Source: Heyndrickxia shackletonii (GTDB taxonomy: Bacteria > Bacillota > Bacilli > Bacillales > Bacillaceae_C). Taken from it: DNA of 52,709 nt. Below the pieces are notes generated by a model. It had not been told where the DNA came from and did no database searches. It worked only from the letters and a program-made list of their open reading frames with translations. The stretch lies in contig NZ_LJJC01000006.1 of NCBI RefSeq assembly GCF_001420715.1, forward strand, positions 554,770 to 607,478, in the 5' to 3' direction. Position numbers and translations under genes: made by a program. Positions 42,587-51,651 of this stretch are shown here, in pieces (position 1 is the first letter of the stretch; every line of letters starts with the position of its first letter).

Positions 42587-42985
42587 TTATGGCTTTACAA
42601 ATAATGACCGTAATTCATCCGGAACTTCCCTGCTTTTTCGTGTTGCTGCATCCATAGCTACGCTTGTTACAAGTGCATCGGCACACTTTTCACCATGTTG
42701 ATTGTAAATTTCCTGACGTAATACATAACTGCTTCCGCCGATCTTTTCAGGCTTCGTATGAATCGAAAGCCTATCATTTTGTCTGCATTCTTTCCGGTAA
42801 TTGATGTTAATGTTCACCGTTACCGTTTGGATTCCCATTTCAAGAAACCGATCATACGGAAGACCGGCATTCTCATACCAATTTTCACGGCCCCATTCAA
42901 GATATTCTAAATACTTAGCATTGTTCACATGTCCGTTCACATCGATTTCAGTAGAGCGGACGATGATTTCCAGTACATCTTCCAT
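42587..42985 (-). CDS. Hotdog-fold acyl-CoA thioesterase (FadM/YbgC-like)
   Basis: About 132 residues. The 4-hydroxybenzoyl-CoA thioesterase motif is intact: STEIDVNGHVNNAKYLEYLEWGRENW, with the catalytic Asp in IDVNGHVNN near residue 16. These enzymes release CoA from short or aromatic acyl-CoAs in the cytosol. Start is ATG at 42985, 9 bases after AGGTG, or GTG at 42997 within AGGTGAAC. It is alone on its strand. Confidence 0.88.
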   Translation of the reverse strand: MEDVLEIIVRSTEIDVNGHVNNAKYLEYLEWGRENWYENAGLPYDRFLEMGIQTVTVNININYRKECRQNDRLSIHTKPEKIGGSSYVLRQEIYNQHGEKCADALVTSVAMDAATRKSREVPDELRSLFVKP

Positions 42986-42999
42986 TGTCGTGTTCACCT

Positions 43000-43339
43000 A
43001 TTCTTGTCTTTTATTCCTATCATAGCATAATTTGATTGACCAGTGCTTCTCTTAAAGCGTTAGTAATCTGGTTATTAAGTGCCGAGAATTATAGCACATG
43101 TAATAAATTTCTTTTGCGATCGCAATTACATTGTTTATTTTCTCTATATAAAGAATTTCCTAAAATTAAGCGCGTAAGTCAGATATACTACAATGTACTC
43201 TTGATGGCAGAATATTTAAAAATTATATTCAAAAGAAAAGTAGATAATAAATACGGATCAATCTTTTCTTTCTAGCATTCTCCTATGTATTGATAGGATT
43301 TTCCCTCTATTTAATCTAAGAAAAAAGAAGGTATGTAAA
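43000..43339. other. Gene-free stretch before the HTH regulator
   Basis: A+T-rich. The only notable item is the perfect 12-bp palindrome TTGCGATCGCAA at 43114-43125, possibly an operator. A 79-codon frame across 43036-43275 lacks a ribosome site and convincing composition. Confidence 0.4.
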
Positions 43340-44620
43340 TTGAATATAACTTTGTTACATAATATTTTGCACCATATGCAGGAGCAAAACAGGAATATGA
43401 CTCAACTAGCAAAAGAATCGAATATCCATATAAGTGAATTAAGTCGTATTTTCCATCATAAACAGTCACTTTCCTTGCACAATTTGGACAAAATCACTCT
43501 TGCATTAAGACTTAATGAAGGTGCTTTATATCCTTATTATGTTGAGGAATGCTTTAATGAAAGCAGAAATTTGGATAAACGAAAAAGTGAGCAATTCTTA
43601 TATAAATGTGCTGTTATGGGGTATAGAGAACAACTTCACTTTATTTTGGATGCAGTATTGGAGGAGAGATCAAAAACGATCCGAAACAAAAACTTCGTTC
43701 GCATTTTTTCTGTGGCAGAGCAGCTTTTTGTAGAAGGAATGGAAGAACAGGCATTGTCACTGTATGAATTTATCATAGAGAACATGCCTGATCACTTTTC
43801 GCAAGAAGTAGCAATTTGTTATTTTAGAAGGTTTTATATAGTTCGTTTAACCGAAGAAGGACAATACGCCCTAGGGCATTTGTTAGAGCATATAGCTTAT
43901 ATGCCAGAGGAATTTCAGATATTATCCTATGTTTGGATTACTGCTACGTTTTATCTGCAGCAGGAATGGAAAAAGACTTTCTACTATGCTCGTAAATTAG
44001 AAAAAATGGCTAAAGAAGGAGAACATTATGGAAGAGCCCTTGTGTATCAGAGCCTTGCATTGCCACGCCTTGGAGGAACATTAGAAGAAGTATTAAATCT
44101 AATAAAACGATATGAGAAAGTTAGTGAATATTATGCAGATGCCGCTATAGGAAATCGATTTTGTGCTTTTTTAGATTTTGGTCATTTCGACTATGCTGAT
44201 AAGTATTTAAGCTGGTTAGAAGGCAGGGATGATATGTTTGCCGGTTTACCGCGAGTGTTGGAGGCATATGTCCATCTGCATAGATTAGAGGATGTTGAGC
44301 AATTGTTGGATAGATTTCAAGAGATTATCAAAGACTGGGCCGCAAATAATCATCCCCATCAGAAGCAAATGTACCTACGTTTTCGTTATGCCTATGCCAT
44401 GTACTATTTTGCCTGCAAAAGGTATTCGGAAGGGTTGGACGAGGTGTTGGATGTAGCTTATGCCGCAAAGGAAATCGGTATTACAGAAAGATTTAAACAA
44501 TGTCTTCTTATCTATTGGGAATACAGATTTTTTGCGACAGTTGAACATGCGGAAAGATATAAAAAATTATTAAGTATAGATGAGTTTAATGAAATACTTC
44601 CAAATAAACTTACAAAGTGA
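43340..44620 (+). CDS. HTH regulator with TPR-like helical repeats (RRNPP/AimR/NprR-like)
   Basis: 426 residues, the length of NprR. Residues 5-60 are an XRE-type helix-turn-helix (MTQLAKESNIHISELSRIFHHKQSLSLHNLDKITLAL). From about 75 to the end the protein is all helix, with repeated 35-40 residue units containing alternating aromatic and Leu positions, as in the peptide-binding TPR domains of NprR, PlcR and AimR. This implies control by a short secreted peptide. TTG start at 43340 behind AGAAGG. It lies directly upstream of a secreted protease on the same strand; NprR likewise lies next to its protease target nprA. No pro-peptide gene with a signal sequence was found nearby. Confidence 0.75.
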   Translation: MNITLLHNILHHMQEQNRNMTQLAKESNIHISELSRIFHHKQSLSLHNLDKITLALRLNEGALYPYYVEECFNESRNLDKRKSEQFLYKCAVMGYREQLHFILDAVLEERSKTIRNKNFVRIFSVAEQLFVEGMEEQALSLYEFIIENMPDHFSQEVAICYFRRFYIVRLTEEGQYALGHLLEHIAYMPEEFQILSYVWITATFYLQQEWKKTFYYARKLEKMAKEGEHYGRALVYQSLALPRLGGTLEEVLNLIKRYEKVSEYYADAAIGNRFCAFLDFGHFDYADKYLSWLEGRDDMFAGLPRVLEAYVHLHRLEDVEQLLDRFQEIIKDWAANNHPHQKQMYLRFRYAYAMYYFACKRYSEGLDEVLDVAYAAKEIGITERFKQCLLIYWEYRFFATVEHAERYKKLLSIDEFNEILPNKLTK

Positions 44621-44676
44621 CACGGTGTATTTTGCTGCGCTTATAAATAGGTTCTATTAAAGAAGGCAAGAATTAT

Positions 44677-44727
44677 ATGTGTCATAGATTAACTCCATTT
44701 AAAATTCCTGTTTACTTAAAAAAATAG
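44677..44727 (+). CDS. 16-residue ORF between regulator and protease
   Basis: Encodes MCHRLTPFKIPVYLKK, with AAGG 10 bases upstream. Basic, no export signal. Its stop touches the start of the inverted repeat at 44729. It could be chance, a leader peptide, or a short signalling peptide; the last is only suggested by its position. Confidence 0.25.
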   Translation: MCHRLTPFKIPVYLKK

Positions 44728-44728
44728 T

Positions 44729-44765
44729 GTTGATAGAATTTTTCAAAAAATAAAATTCCATCAAC
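44729..44765. promoter_or_regulatory. 37-bp operator-like inverted repeat upstream of the protease gene
   Basis: Arms GTTGATAGAATTTT and AAAATTCCATCAAC, 14 bp with one mismatch, separated by 9 bases. It ends two bases before a TATATAAAAT sequence that could be the -10 region, and no good -35 is present, so an activator site is plausible. Alternatively it terminates the regulator transcript, but no T run follows. Confidence 0.6.
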
Positions 44766-44813
44766 CTTATATAAAATGAGGATGTAACTAACACAGGAAG
44801 AGGGGAAATAGAT

Positions 44814-47800
44814 ATGAGGAGGAAGTTTTTAAAGAGTACGGCTATATTTGCGCTTAGCACAGGAGTTCTGTTTGGTGGCACTTTACCAAATATCAGCATC
44901 CATTCTTCAGTACTAGCAAAATCATCACCATCAATTGAACAAGTATTATCAAACTTAACGCCTGCTCAAAGAGAAGCTATTAAACAACTTAAAACGAGCG
45001 ACCAAGGAGGCCTTCAATTATCTCCTGAGATTAATCTAAAAAGTGATGCTCCCGTTTCCGTCATTGTAGAATTTAAGGACAAGCCCGAAATAACCGCAGT
45101 GTTAGAAGCCCAAGCAGAAGGCAAAACTCTTTCTTCTGCTAAGGCAAAGCAGAGAGTAGATACAGCACATGAAACATTTCAAAACAATTTAAAAACGATT
45201 TTCAAAAATGAGTTGAAAGTAAAGAAGAACCCTTACACGATTAGGCGAGAATACAAGCATGCATTTAATGGTGTTGCTATGACACTTCCCGCTAACAAGG
45301 CAAAGGCATTGCTTCAATCCAAAGTAGTAAAGACTGTATGGAGTGACATGCAAGTACAGATAGAACCGCCAGTTACGGAGCAGGAATCAAAGAACCAGGC
45401 AGAGACTCATACGATGGTAACCTTTCCTGGCATCGAAAAACTTCATCAAGAGGGATTCACCGGAAAAGGTGTAAAGATTGGTATTCTTGATACAGGAATC
45501 GACTACAATCATCCAGATTTACAAGGAGCTTATAAAGGGGGATATGATTTCGTTGATAATGATAATGATCCGATGGAAACGACATATGATGATTGGTTGA
45601 AGTCTGGGCAGCTGGAAATAGCTAACGGTGAAACTTACTATACCGAGCATGGGACACATGTGGCTGGAATTATTGCCGGTCAAGGAAAAAATAATACCGA
45701 TTATGCAGTAGAAGGAATTGCACCGGATGCCGATATCTATTCCTATCGGGTGTTAGGTCCATATGGCTCCGGTTCATCATCCGCTATTTTAGCAGGGATT
45801 GATAAAGCAGTTACGGACGGTATGGACATAATTAGTATGTCTCTTGGCGCTAATTATAACGATCCGTTGTATGTGACAAGCATTGCCGTTAATAATGCCG
45901 TACTAGCAGGAGTTACAACGGTTGTTGCTGCAGGAAACTCAGGTAATAACATGTATACACTAGGTGCTCCAGGCACTTCTCCGTTAGCAATCACTGTCGG
46001 AGCAAGCGATACACCTGTCACGGTTCCGACATATAAAGGGACTTTGCATGCAGACTCGGATGTATCAACTGATTTGAAACTGGTATCCAGTGGGTTTAGT
46101 GATAAAATAGAGGATTTTAAGGGACAAAACTTGCCAATCATAGATGTGGGACCTGGTGGTGCAACTTTTTATAAAAACAAAGATGTAAAGGGAAAACTTG
46201 TCCTTGTGGCTCGAGGAACTCTCGACATTAACAATATTATGAATACAGCAAAACAAAATGGAGCAAAGGCAGTTCTTTTATACAATACAAACCCGCCATT
46301 ACAGGATGTATATTTAGGAGAAGGGTTTAACTATATTCCGATATTTTCTTTAAGTAATGAACAAGGGAATGTGATGAAGGAAAAGCTAGCTTCTGGAAAC
46401 GCAACCTTCTCTTTTGATGATATGAGCCAAGAGGTAACCCAAGGAGATAAGCTGGCAGATTTCAGTTCTCGCGGCCCATCTCGTGTCCTTTATGATATTA
46501 AACCGGAAGTAACCGCACCAGGGGTTTCAATCTTCTCAACAGTGCCTTCCTATATGCATGGCCAGGACCAAGTCGGGAAATATCAATATGCATATGAACG
46601 CTTATCAGGCACATCTATGGCGACTCCAAATGTTTCGGGAGTAGCAGCACTTTTAAAGCAAGCTCATCCAAAGATGACACCTGCTGATATCAAAACAACA
46701 CTCATGAACACGGCAGATCCATTAAATGGTGATTATAGCGTATTCGAGGTAGGGGCAGGGCGTGTCAACCCATACGAGGCAGTTCACACCCAAACCGAGA
46801 TCCAAGTGGAAGATAGGACGGAAACACTGGGCAAAACCTCAGGAAATACAGATGACATTACTACTCTGGCTAGTAAAGGAATTAAAACGATTAAAAACAA
46901 TACCGGTGCACTTAGCTTTGGTACTATTGCGCCTAACGGCAAAAATGTGAAAGATAAGCGCACTCTAGTTATCTATAACAATAGTGAGCAGGAAAAAACA
47001 TTTAAAGTGGACGTTCAGTTCCAGACCGACCGAAGAGGTTCTAAGGATGCAACTGTAAATGGTGTTCAAATCTCAGAGGATAAGGAAATTACAGTAAAAG
47101 CAAATTCGAAACAGAATACCAATGTTTTTATTGATGTTCCGAAAACGGCTGCATTAGGCACGTATGAAGGGTATATCACGTACACAAACAAGGATAACCA
47201 AGAAGAAACATACCAAGTTCCGTTTGCGATTCATACAGTGAAAGAAGGAATCGATCATATCGCAGTAGATCCACCTGCATTTACGACGGCGGTTGAGGCA
47301 GGATATAATGGCATAAGATGGTCAGTTGGTCTTCTTTTCCAATTGAAATCTCATATGCGCACGATGGATCTGTTCCTTGTAGACCCGAAAACGAACCAAG
47401 AAATAGGATTCCTTGGTACATTGGACGGCACTGGTGCAGATGAAAATATTGAATACTATCTAAGAGGCTTGATGAACGAAGGGTATTATTATCCTTTAAC
47501 AGGAAATTCGGATCACCCGATTGCCTATGATCATGAACAAACCAAACCAGGGTTGTACAAAATCAGGCTAGTAGGGACAAATGATCAGGGCAAAACCTTT
47601 AGTGCAGATGCTCCGGTGTACTATAGCGTTACGCAGCCAACACTCAATCTCAGTGCGGAATCTGGAGTATATGAATATAGCCCGGATCAACAAAACGTAT
47701 CGTTAACAGGTTCTGTCTATGATCCTGGTGTCGCTGAGATGAAGGCTGGCGGCATGAATGTCTCTCAAGCTGATAATAAAGTTGTCTATACAGTACCGGG

Positions 47801-48986
47801 AAGCGGCGGCGGACTTGGTGGAGGAACAAAGAGCGTATCGGTTCCAGTAGACTCTAACGGTAAATTCACTGCACAAATCCCGTTGAATCCGAATATACAA
47901 CCGTTCAAAGTGCAAATATATGCAGAAAATAAGGCGACAGTAAGGAACTATTATAGTAATAAATTTCTCTACTATGTGAAACAAGGAACTCCGTATGGAG
48001 CAGCTATTGCCGATAAACAGACAGTAAAAGCAGGCGATACAGTGACGGTTACTCTTTCCATGAATAATATGACAAGCATGAAAGAAGCTCAGTTTTCCTA
48101 TATAGAAGCGAAGAATGTTGATGTGGTGAGTATTAAGCCTCATGCGACATTGGACGGCAAAGAGGATCTTAAAATACAGAAAGAAGGAACCGAGCCAAGC
48201 TTGGTAACGAAAATTACTGCAACATTGACTGGTGATACAGCAAAAAACGGAGTATCTGGAAAAGTTCCAATGGTAGATATCACATATAAAGTGAAAAGTG
48301 ATTCTAATAGTGGAACCCTATCTTTACCACAATTCAATGTATCATATACAAGTACGGATGGCATGGCGAAATCCGCATTTGGTATTAGTATTCCATTTCA
48401 AGTAGAACGAACATACTCTTTTATGAAATCGTATGTCTATGCAGAGGCATTTATGCTGCCATATCTTGATGAACCATCTTCGGATTTGGATTATGTAAAG
48501 GCAGGCGCAAAAGTCAAAGTGACAGATGATACAGGAAAAGAATATTCAACCACGTTGGGCGGTGATTCATCGTTTTCTTGGCATCTATCATCTTACCTAC
48601 CGCTGACGGATAAACCATTTACATTAGAAGTAGATATGCCGGGACATTTCATTGTAAAGAAAACCTTTACGATCGGGTTGAAAGAAAATGGAGAGGTTAA
48701 ACCTTACTCGAAAGCACTTTATTACGAACATTCACCTGCAGGAGATGTGAACAAGGATAATGTTATCGATATTAAAGATGCGCTTTATATTCAATCCAAT
48801 TGGAAAACAAACAAACGTGAAGCGGATATCAATTTTGATGGAGTGGTAGATGAAAAAGACATGCAATATGTAGTAAACAACTTTTTAATGCAAAATCCAT
48901 GGATGTTGGATAAAGCTCCAAAACCAGAAACGAAATACAAAGGGAAAGCATTAAATGACATTCTTCACGAGGTGGGGATGCAATAA
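44814..48986 (+). CDS. Large secreted subtilase with PA, cohesin-like and dockerin-like modules
   Basis: 1390 residues. Signal peptide (MRRKFLKSTAIFALSTGVLFGG...) then an I9 inhibitor-type propeptide (about 60-180). The S8 domain has catalytic Asp226 (ILDTGID), His279 (HGTHVAG), oxyanion Asn375 (AAGNSG) and Ser601 (SGTSMATP). A PA domain (about 415-520) is inserted before the Ser, as in Vpr. Beta-sandwich regions follow (about 690-1060), then a cohesin-like domain (about 1065-1195, KAGDTVTVTLSMNN start), a carboxypeptidase-regulatory-like fold, and a dockerin type I pair (1311-1365) with calcium loops DVNKDNVIDIKD and DINFDGVVDEKD. It degrades extracellular protein. AGAGGGG precedes the ATG; the inverted repeat lies 49 bases upstream. 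Confidence 0.93.
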   Translation: MRRKFLKSTAIFALSTGVLFGGTLPNISIHSSVLAKSSPSIEQVLSNLTPAQREAIKQLKTSDQGGLQLSPEINLKSDAPVSVIVEFKDKPEITAVLEAQAEGKTLSSAKAKQRVDTAHETFQNNLKTIFKNELKVKKNPYTIRREYKHAFNGVAMTLPANKAKALLQSKVVKTVWSDMQVQIEPPVTEQESKNQAETHTMVTFPGIEKLHQEGFTGKGVKIGILDTGIDYNHPDLQGAYKGGYDFVDNDNDPMETTYDDWLKSGQLEIANGETYYTEHGTHVAGIIAGQGKNNTDYAVEGIAPDADIYSYRVLGPYGSGSSSAILAGIDKAVTDGMDIISMSLGANYNDPLYVTSIAVNNAVLAGVTTVVAAGNSGNNMYTLGAPGTSPLAITVGASDTPVTVPTYKGTLHADSDVSTDLKLVSSGFSDKIEDFKGQNLPIIDVGPGGATFYKNKDVKGKLVLVARGTLDINNIMNTAKQNGAKAVLLYNTNPPLQDVYLGEGFNYIPIFSLSNEQGNVMKEKLASGNATFSFDDMSQEVTQGDKLADFSSRGPSRVLYDIKPEVTAPGVSIFSTVPSYMHGQDQVGKYQYAYERLSGTSMATPNVSGVAALLKQAHPKMTPADIKTTLMNTADPLNGDYSVFEVGAGRVNPYEAVHTQTEIQVEDRTETLGKTSGNTDDITTLASKGIKTIKNNTGALSFGTIAPNGKNVKDKRTLVIYNNSEQEKTFKVDVQFQTDRRGSKDATVNGVQISEDKEITVKANSKQNTNVFIDVPKTAALGTYEGYITYTNKDNQEETYQVPFAIHTVKEGIDHIAVDPPAFTTAVEAGYNGIRWSVGLLFQLKSHMRTMDLFLVDPKTNQEIGFLGTLDGTGADENIEYYLRGLMNEGYYYPLTGNSDHPIAYDHEQTKPGLYKIRLVGTNDQGKTFSADAPVYYSVTQPTLNLSAESGVYEYSPDQQNVSLTGSVYDPGVAEMKAGGMNVSQADNKVVYTVPGSGGGLGGGTKSVSVPVDSNGKFTAQIPLNPNIQPFKVQIYAENKATVRNYYSNKFLYYVKQGTPYGAAIADKQTVKAGDTVTVTLSMNNMTSMKEAQFSYIEAKNVDVVSIKPHATLDGKEDLKIQKEGTEPSLVTKITATLTGDTAKNGVSGKVPMVDITYKVKSDSNSGTLSLPQFNVSYTSTDGMAKSAFGISIPFQVERTYSFMKSYVYAEAFMLPYLDEPSSDLDYVKAGAKVKVTDDTGKEYSTTLGGDSSFSWHLSSYLPLTDKPFTLEVDMPGHFIVKKTFTIGLKENGEVKPYSKALYYEHSPAGDVNKDNVIDIKDALYIQSNWKTNKREADINFDGVVDEKDMQYVVNNFLMQNPWMLDKAPKPETKYKGKALNDILHEVGMQ

Positions 48987-48990
48987 TAAC

Positions 48991-49029
48991 AAAGAGAGCA
49001 ACGCCAAATAGGGCTGTTGCTCTTTTTTT
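48991..49029 (+). terminator. Terminator of the protease gene
   Basis: AAAGAGAGCAAC and GTTGCTCTTTTTTT arms. A second weaker hairpin (GAGGGTG / CACCCTC) lies at about 49089-49113. Confidence 0.88.
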
Positions 49030-49216
49030 CGGATAAAAAGCTGGAACCATTCACTGTTAAGGTACTTATAAGAAGAAATGAAGAAATAGAGGGTGTCCAA
49101 ATTCACCCTCTATTACTTTTATTCATATAAGTATTTCTTATTGCATTATATAAATTTTTAAATCTATTCTTTTCCTACGCTCTATCATAGTATTAAGTAA
49201 AAGGGGTGGTAGAACA

Positions 49217-50191
49217 ATGAAAGCAGTATTGGTTACTCAATTTGGCGGCACCGAGTTTTTACAATATGAGGATGTTGAGATCCCAACTATTGAAATGGAT
49301 GAGGTGTTAATAAGAGTCGTTAAAACGAGTGTGAATTTTGCAGATATTAAATCGAGATATGGAAAAAAAGGCGGAAAGATACCGTTTATACCTGGTTTAG
49401 ATGCTGCAGGATATATTGAAAAAATAGGTTCGCAAGTTACCAGTTTAAAAGAAGGACAAAGAGTCATCGCATTTCCTAAAAACGGATCATACGCGCAATA
49501 CGTTGTTGCATCAGAAAAATTAGTGTTTCCGATACCGGATGAACTAGACTTTCAAACAGCTGCAGCTTGTCCCGTTGTTTCCTTCCTATCCCATCGATTA
49601 CTCCAAAATGTTGCAAGGATTCAGGAAGGTGAATCAGTATTAGTTCATGCAGCAGCCGGAGGAGTAGGGACTACGGCTATCCAATTAGCGAAAATTATGG
49701 GGGCTGGTAAAGTAATCGGAACAGTTGGCAGTAAAGAAAAAATGAAAACAGCTAAAGAAAGTGGAGCCGATTACGTCATTTGTTATGAAGAGGAAAACTT
49801 TGCAGAACAAGTAAATGAAATAACAAATGGTAATGGTGTAGACATTATTCTGGATTCCGTTTCCGGCTCCGTCACAGAGAATAGTTTAAATTGCTTAGCA
49901 CCTTATGGGAGGCTAGTGCACTTTGGTAATTCAAGCGGTGCGGACGGAAACATAAAAACGGTCGATTTACATTCAAGCTGCAGAGCTGTTTTAGGTTTTA
50001 GCCTTGGAACGACGCGGAAATTGAGACCGGAATTATTAAAGGAAACAGCTCAACAAGTCTTTCCGTATCTAGTTAATAAGCAGTTGGAAATAAAAATCGG
50101 ACATGAATATTCTCTTTGTGATGCTGCAAAGGCCCATGATCTAATGGAAAAAAGATTAAATAAGGGGAAAATAGTATTAAATGTTCAGTAA
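49217..50191 (+). CDS. NAD(P)H:quinone oxidoreductase, zinc-free MDR family
   Basis: 324 residues of the medium-chain dehydrogenase/reductase superfamily. The N-terminal GroES-like part begins KAVLVTQFGGTEFLQYEDVEIP. The nucleotide-binding motif is VHAAAGGVGTTAIQLAKIMGAGKVIGTV near residues 143-170. The zinc-binding cysteines of alcohol dehydrogenases are missing, pointing to QOR-type reductases that act on quinones or enones. ATG at 49217 follows AAAAGGGGTGG. Convergent with an AraC regulator; a hairpin follows at 50209-50234. Confidence 0.9.
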   Translation: MKAVLVTQFGGTEFLQYEDVEIPTIEMDEVLIRVVKTSVNFADIKSRYGKKGGKIPFIPGLDAAGYIEKIGSQVTSLKEGQRVIAFPKNGSYAQYVVASEKLVFPIPDELDFQTAAACPVVSFLSHRLLQNVARIQEGESVLVHAAAGGVGTTAIQLAKIMGAGKVIGTVGSKEKMKTAKESGADYVICYEEENFAEQVNEITNGNGVDIILDSVSGSVTENSLNCLAPYGRLVHFGNSSGADGNIKTVDLHSSCRAVLGFSLGTTRKLRPELLKETAQQVFPYLVNKQLEIKIGHEYSLCDAAKAHDLMEKRLNKGKIVLNVQ

Positions 50192-50208
50192 CTTTCTTCA
50201 ATGTAATG

Positions 50209-50234
50209 GGGCAACTTTCATATTTGAGTTGCCC
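50209..50234 (+). terminator. Terminator-like hairpin after the quinone reductase gene
   Basis: GGGCAACT / AGTTGCCC, 8 bp with a 10-nt loop. The T tract is poor. Confidence 0.5.
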
Positions 50235-50271
50235 TAAGATAAAGCTTTTTGAATAAATATATATCTTTGAC

Positions 50272-51498
50272 CTATTCTTGAAAACTATCCCGATATTTTT
50301 TCGGAGTCATTCCCGTATGCTTTTTAAATACTCTAATGAAATAACTTTGATCGTTAAAATTAAGCCAAGAGCCGATATCTGAGATTGGATATTTCGTTAA
50401 GGATAGTAATTTTTTCGCTTCTTCAATGCGCTGGCTTTGAATGTAATGACTTATAGATGTCCCCATTTCTTTTTTAAAGAGGCTGGATAGGTAATTAGGA
50501 CTTAAATGTGTAAGCTCTGCCAACATCTCTAATGTAATGTCTTCGTAAAGATGATTATAAATATAGTGCAGACACGATGTAATGGTTCTAGAGTATTTAT
50601 TTTCTTTTGCTTGATGTACCCGATTGGTGAAATCATAAAGAACTTCCGACATAATGGCTTGGATTGCTTTGAGATTATCTTGCTCCTCCAGCTGCTGAAT
50701 ATAGAAATCACTTAACGTAAATGCTGTTTCTTCATTTAATCCACCTTCTACGGCGGCCCTGCAAATAAGGGCAACTCCTGTTATCATCAAATTTTTCTCA
50801 CTTCTAATACGACTTCGTTTAGATAAAACACCAAGTTCGTCTTCGGAAAAGATGGAATAATTGACGATATCCGATAATTTTTCTATTTGTCCGTTTTTTA
50901 CATAATGAAGTAAGACACGCTCATGGGAAAGATTCGAATAGAAGGAAAAATTCCGTCTTCCCTTGGATAGCTCCAAATCAGGGTGATCCGACAATTTTAA
51001 GGTGGAATCCAGTTCTTTGTTTTTTTTCAATACATACGATTTATCTAATAACTGCTCATAGAACAAAGAGAATGTTAACAATCCAATCGTAAGAAATTGT
51101 TCACTAGTTATTACAGGGAGTGCTTGATAAAAATCGAAAAGCGCTCTTTTATGAGGCAATTCTTTATATGAATCCATGATTGCATTCATTTTTTCTTCGG
51201 TTATTTCTGTATGAATGCAAGGACCTACAATGATTACTCCAGATGTTTGGTTCAAATGAATAGAGAAGAATTGCAAATTGGAATAAGAAAAGAAAATGGG
51301 TATTTCTATTGTTTCCTGTTGAGCTGTATATTCCATCATACGGAATTTCAAAGAATCGTAATAGGGACTTGTTTGAAATTGACTTGGAGAACATTCGAAT
51401 TCAAATTCTCCGTATTGATTGATGTAAAAAACGGATAGATGGTGAGCTTCAAAAATTAATTGACATATGTAATGAATATTTTCTATCCTACCATTCAT
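50272..51498 (-). CDS. AraC-family transcriptional regulator
   Basis: 408 residues. The C-terminal 100 residues hold the two AraC helix-turn-helices (ITLEMLAELTHLSPNYLSSLFKKEMGTSISHYIQSQRIEEAKKLL and ISDIGSWLNFNDQSYFIRVFKKHTGMTPKKYR). The 300-residue N-terminal part has no clear sugar-binding cupin; a PAS/GAF-like start is possible but not certain. ATG at 51498. It is divergent from the SDR gene, with a palindrome between them, so it may control that gene. Confidence 0.9.
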   Translation of the reverse strand: MNGRIENIHYICQLIFEAHHLSVFYINQYGEFEFECSPSQFQTSPYYDSLKFRMMEYTAQQETIEIPIFFSYSNLQFFSIHLNQTSGVIIVGPCIHTEITEEKMNAIMDSYKELPHKRALFDFYQALPVITSEQFLTIGLLTFSLFYEQLLDKSYVLKKNKELDSTLKLSDHPDLELSKGRRNFSFYSNLSHERVLLHYVKNGQIEKLSDIVNYSIFSEDELGVLSKRSRIRSEKNLMITGVALICRAAVEGGLNEETAFTLSDFYIQQLEEQDNLKAIQAIMSEVLYDFTNRVHQAKENKYSRTITSCLHYIYNHLYEDITLEMLAELTHLSPNYLSSLFKKEMGTSISHYIQSQRIEEAKKLLSLTKYPISDIGSWLNFNDQSYFIRVFKKHTGMTPKKYRDSFQE

Positions 51499-51562
51499 GC
51501 CATGGCCTCCCTTAAAAGAAAATTGAGAGCGTATTCAACTTTTATTTTAATAAGATAAAAAA

Positions 51563-51586
51563 GTACTATTTACCGTAGAATAGTAC
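51563..51586. promoter_or_regulatory. Inverted repeat GTACTATT-N8-AATAGTAC
   Basis: Perfect 8-bp arms in the 153-bp space between the AraC gene and the SDR gene. Candidate operator. Confidence 0.5.
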
Positions 51587-51651
51587 AATAAATACACTTG
51601 AACAAGCAATAAAATAAGGATGGAAACTCAAAGTTCAAGGAGGAATGAACG

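Noticed and set aside
43036-43275. 79-codon frame upstream of the HTH regulator as a possible pro-peptide
   Set aside because: No ribosome site, no signal peptide pattern, and composition like non-coding A+T-rich DNA.
47703-48364. Minus-strand frames inside the protease gene
   Set aside because: Antisense to a continuous 1390-codon gene; no start signals.
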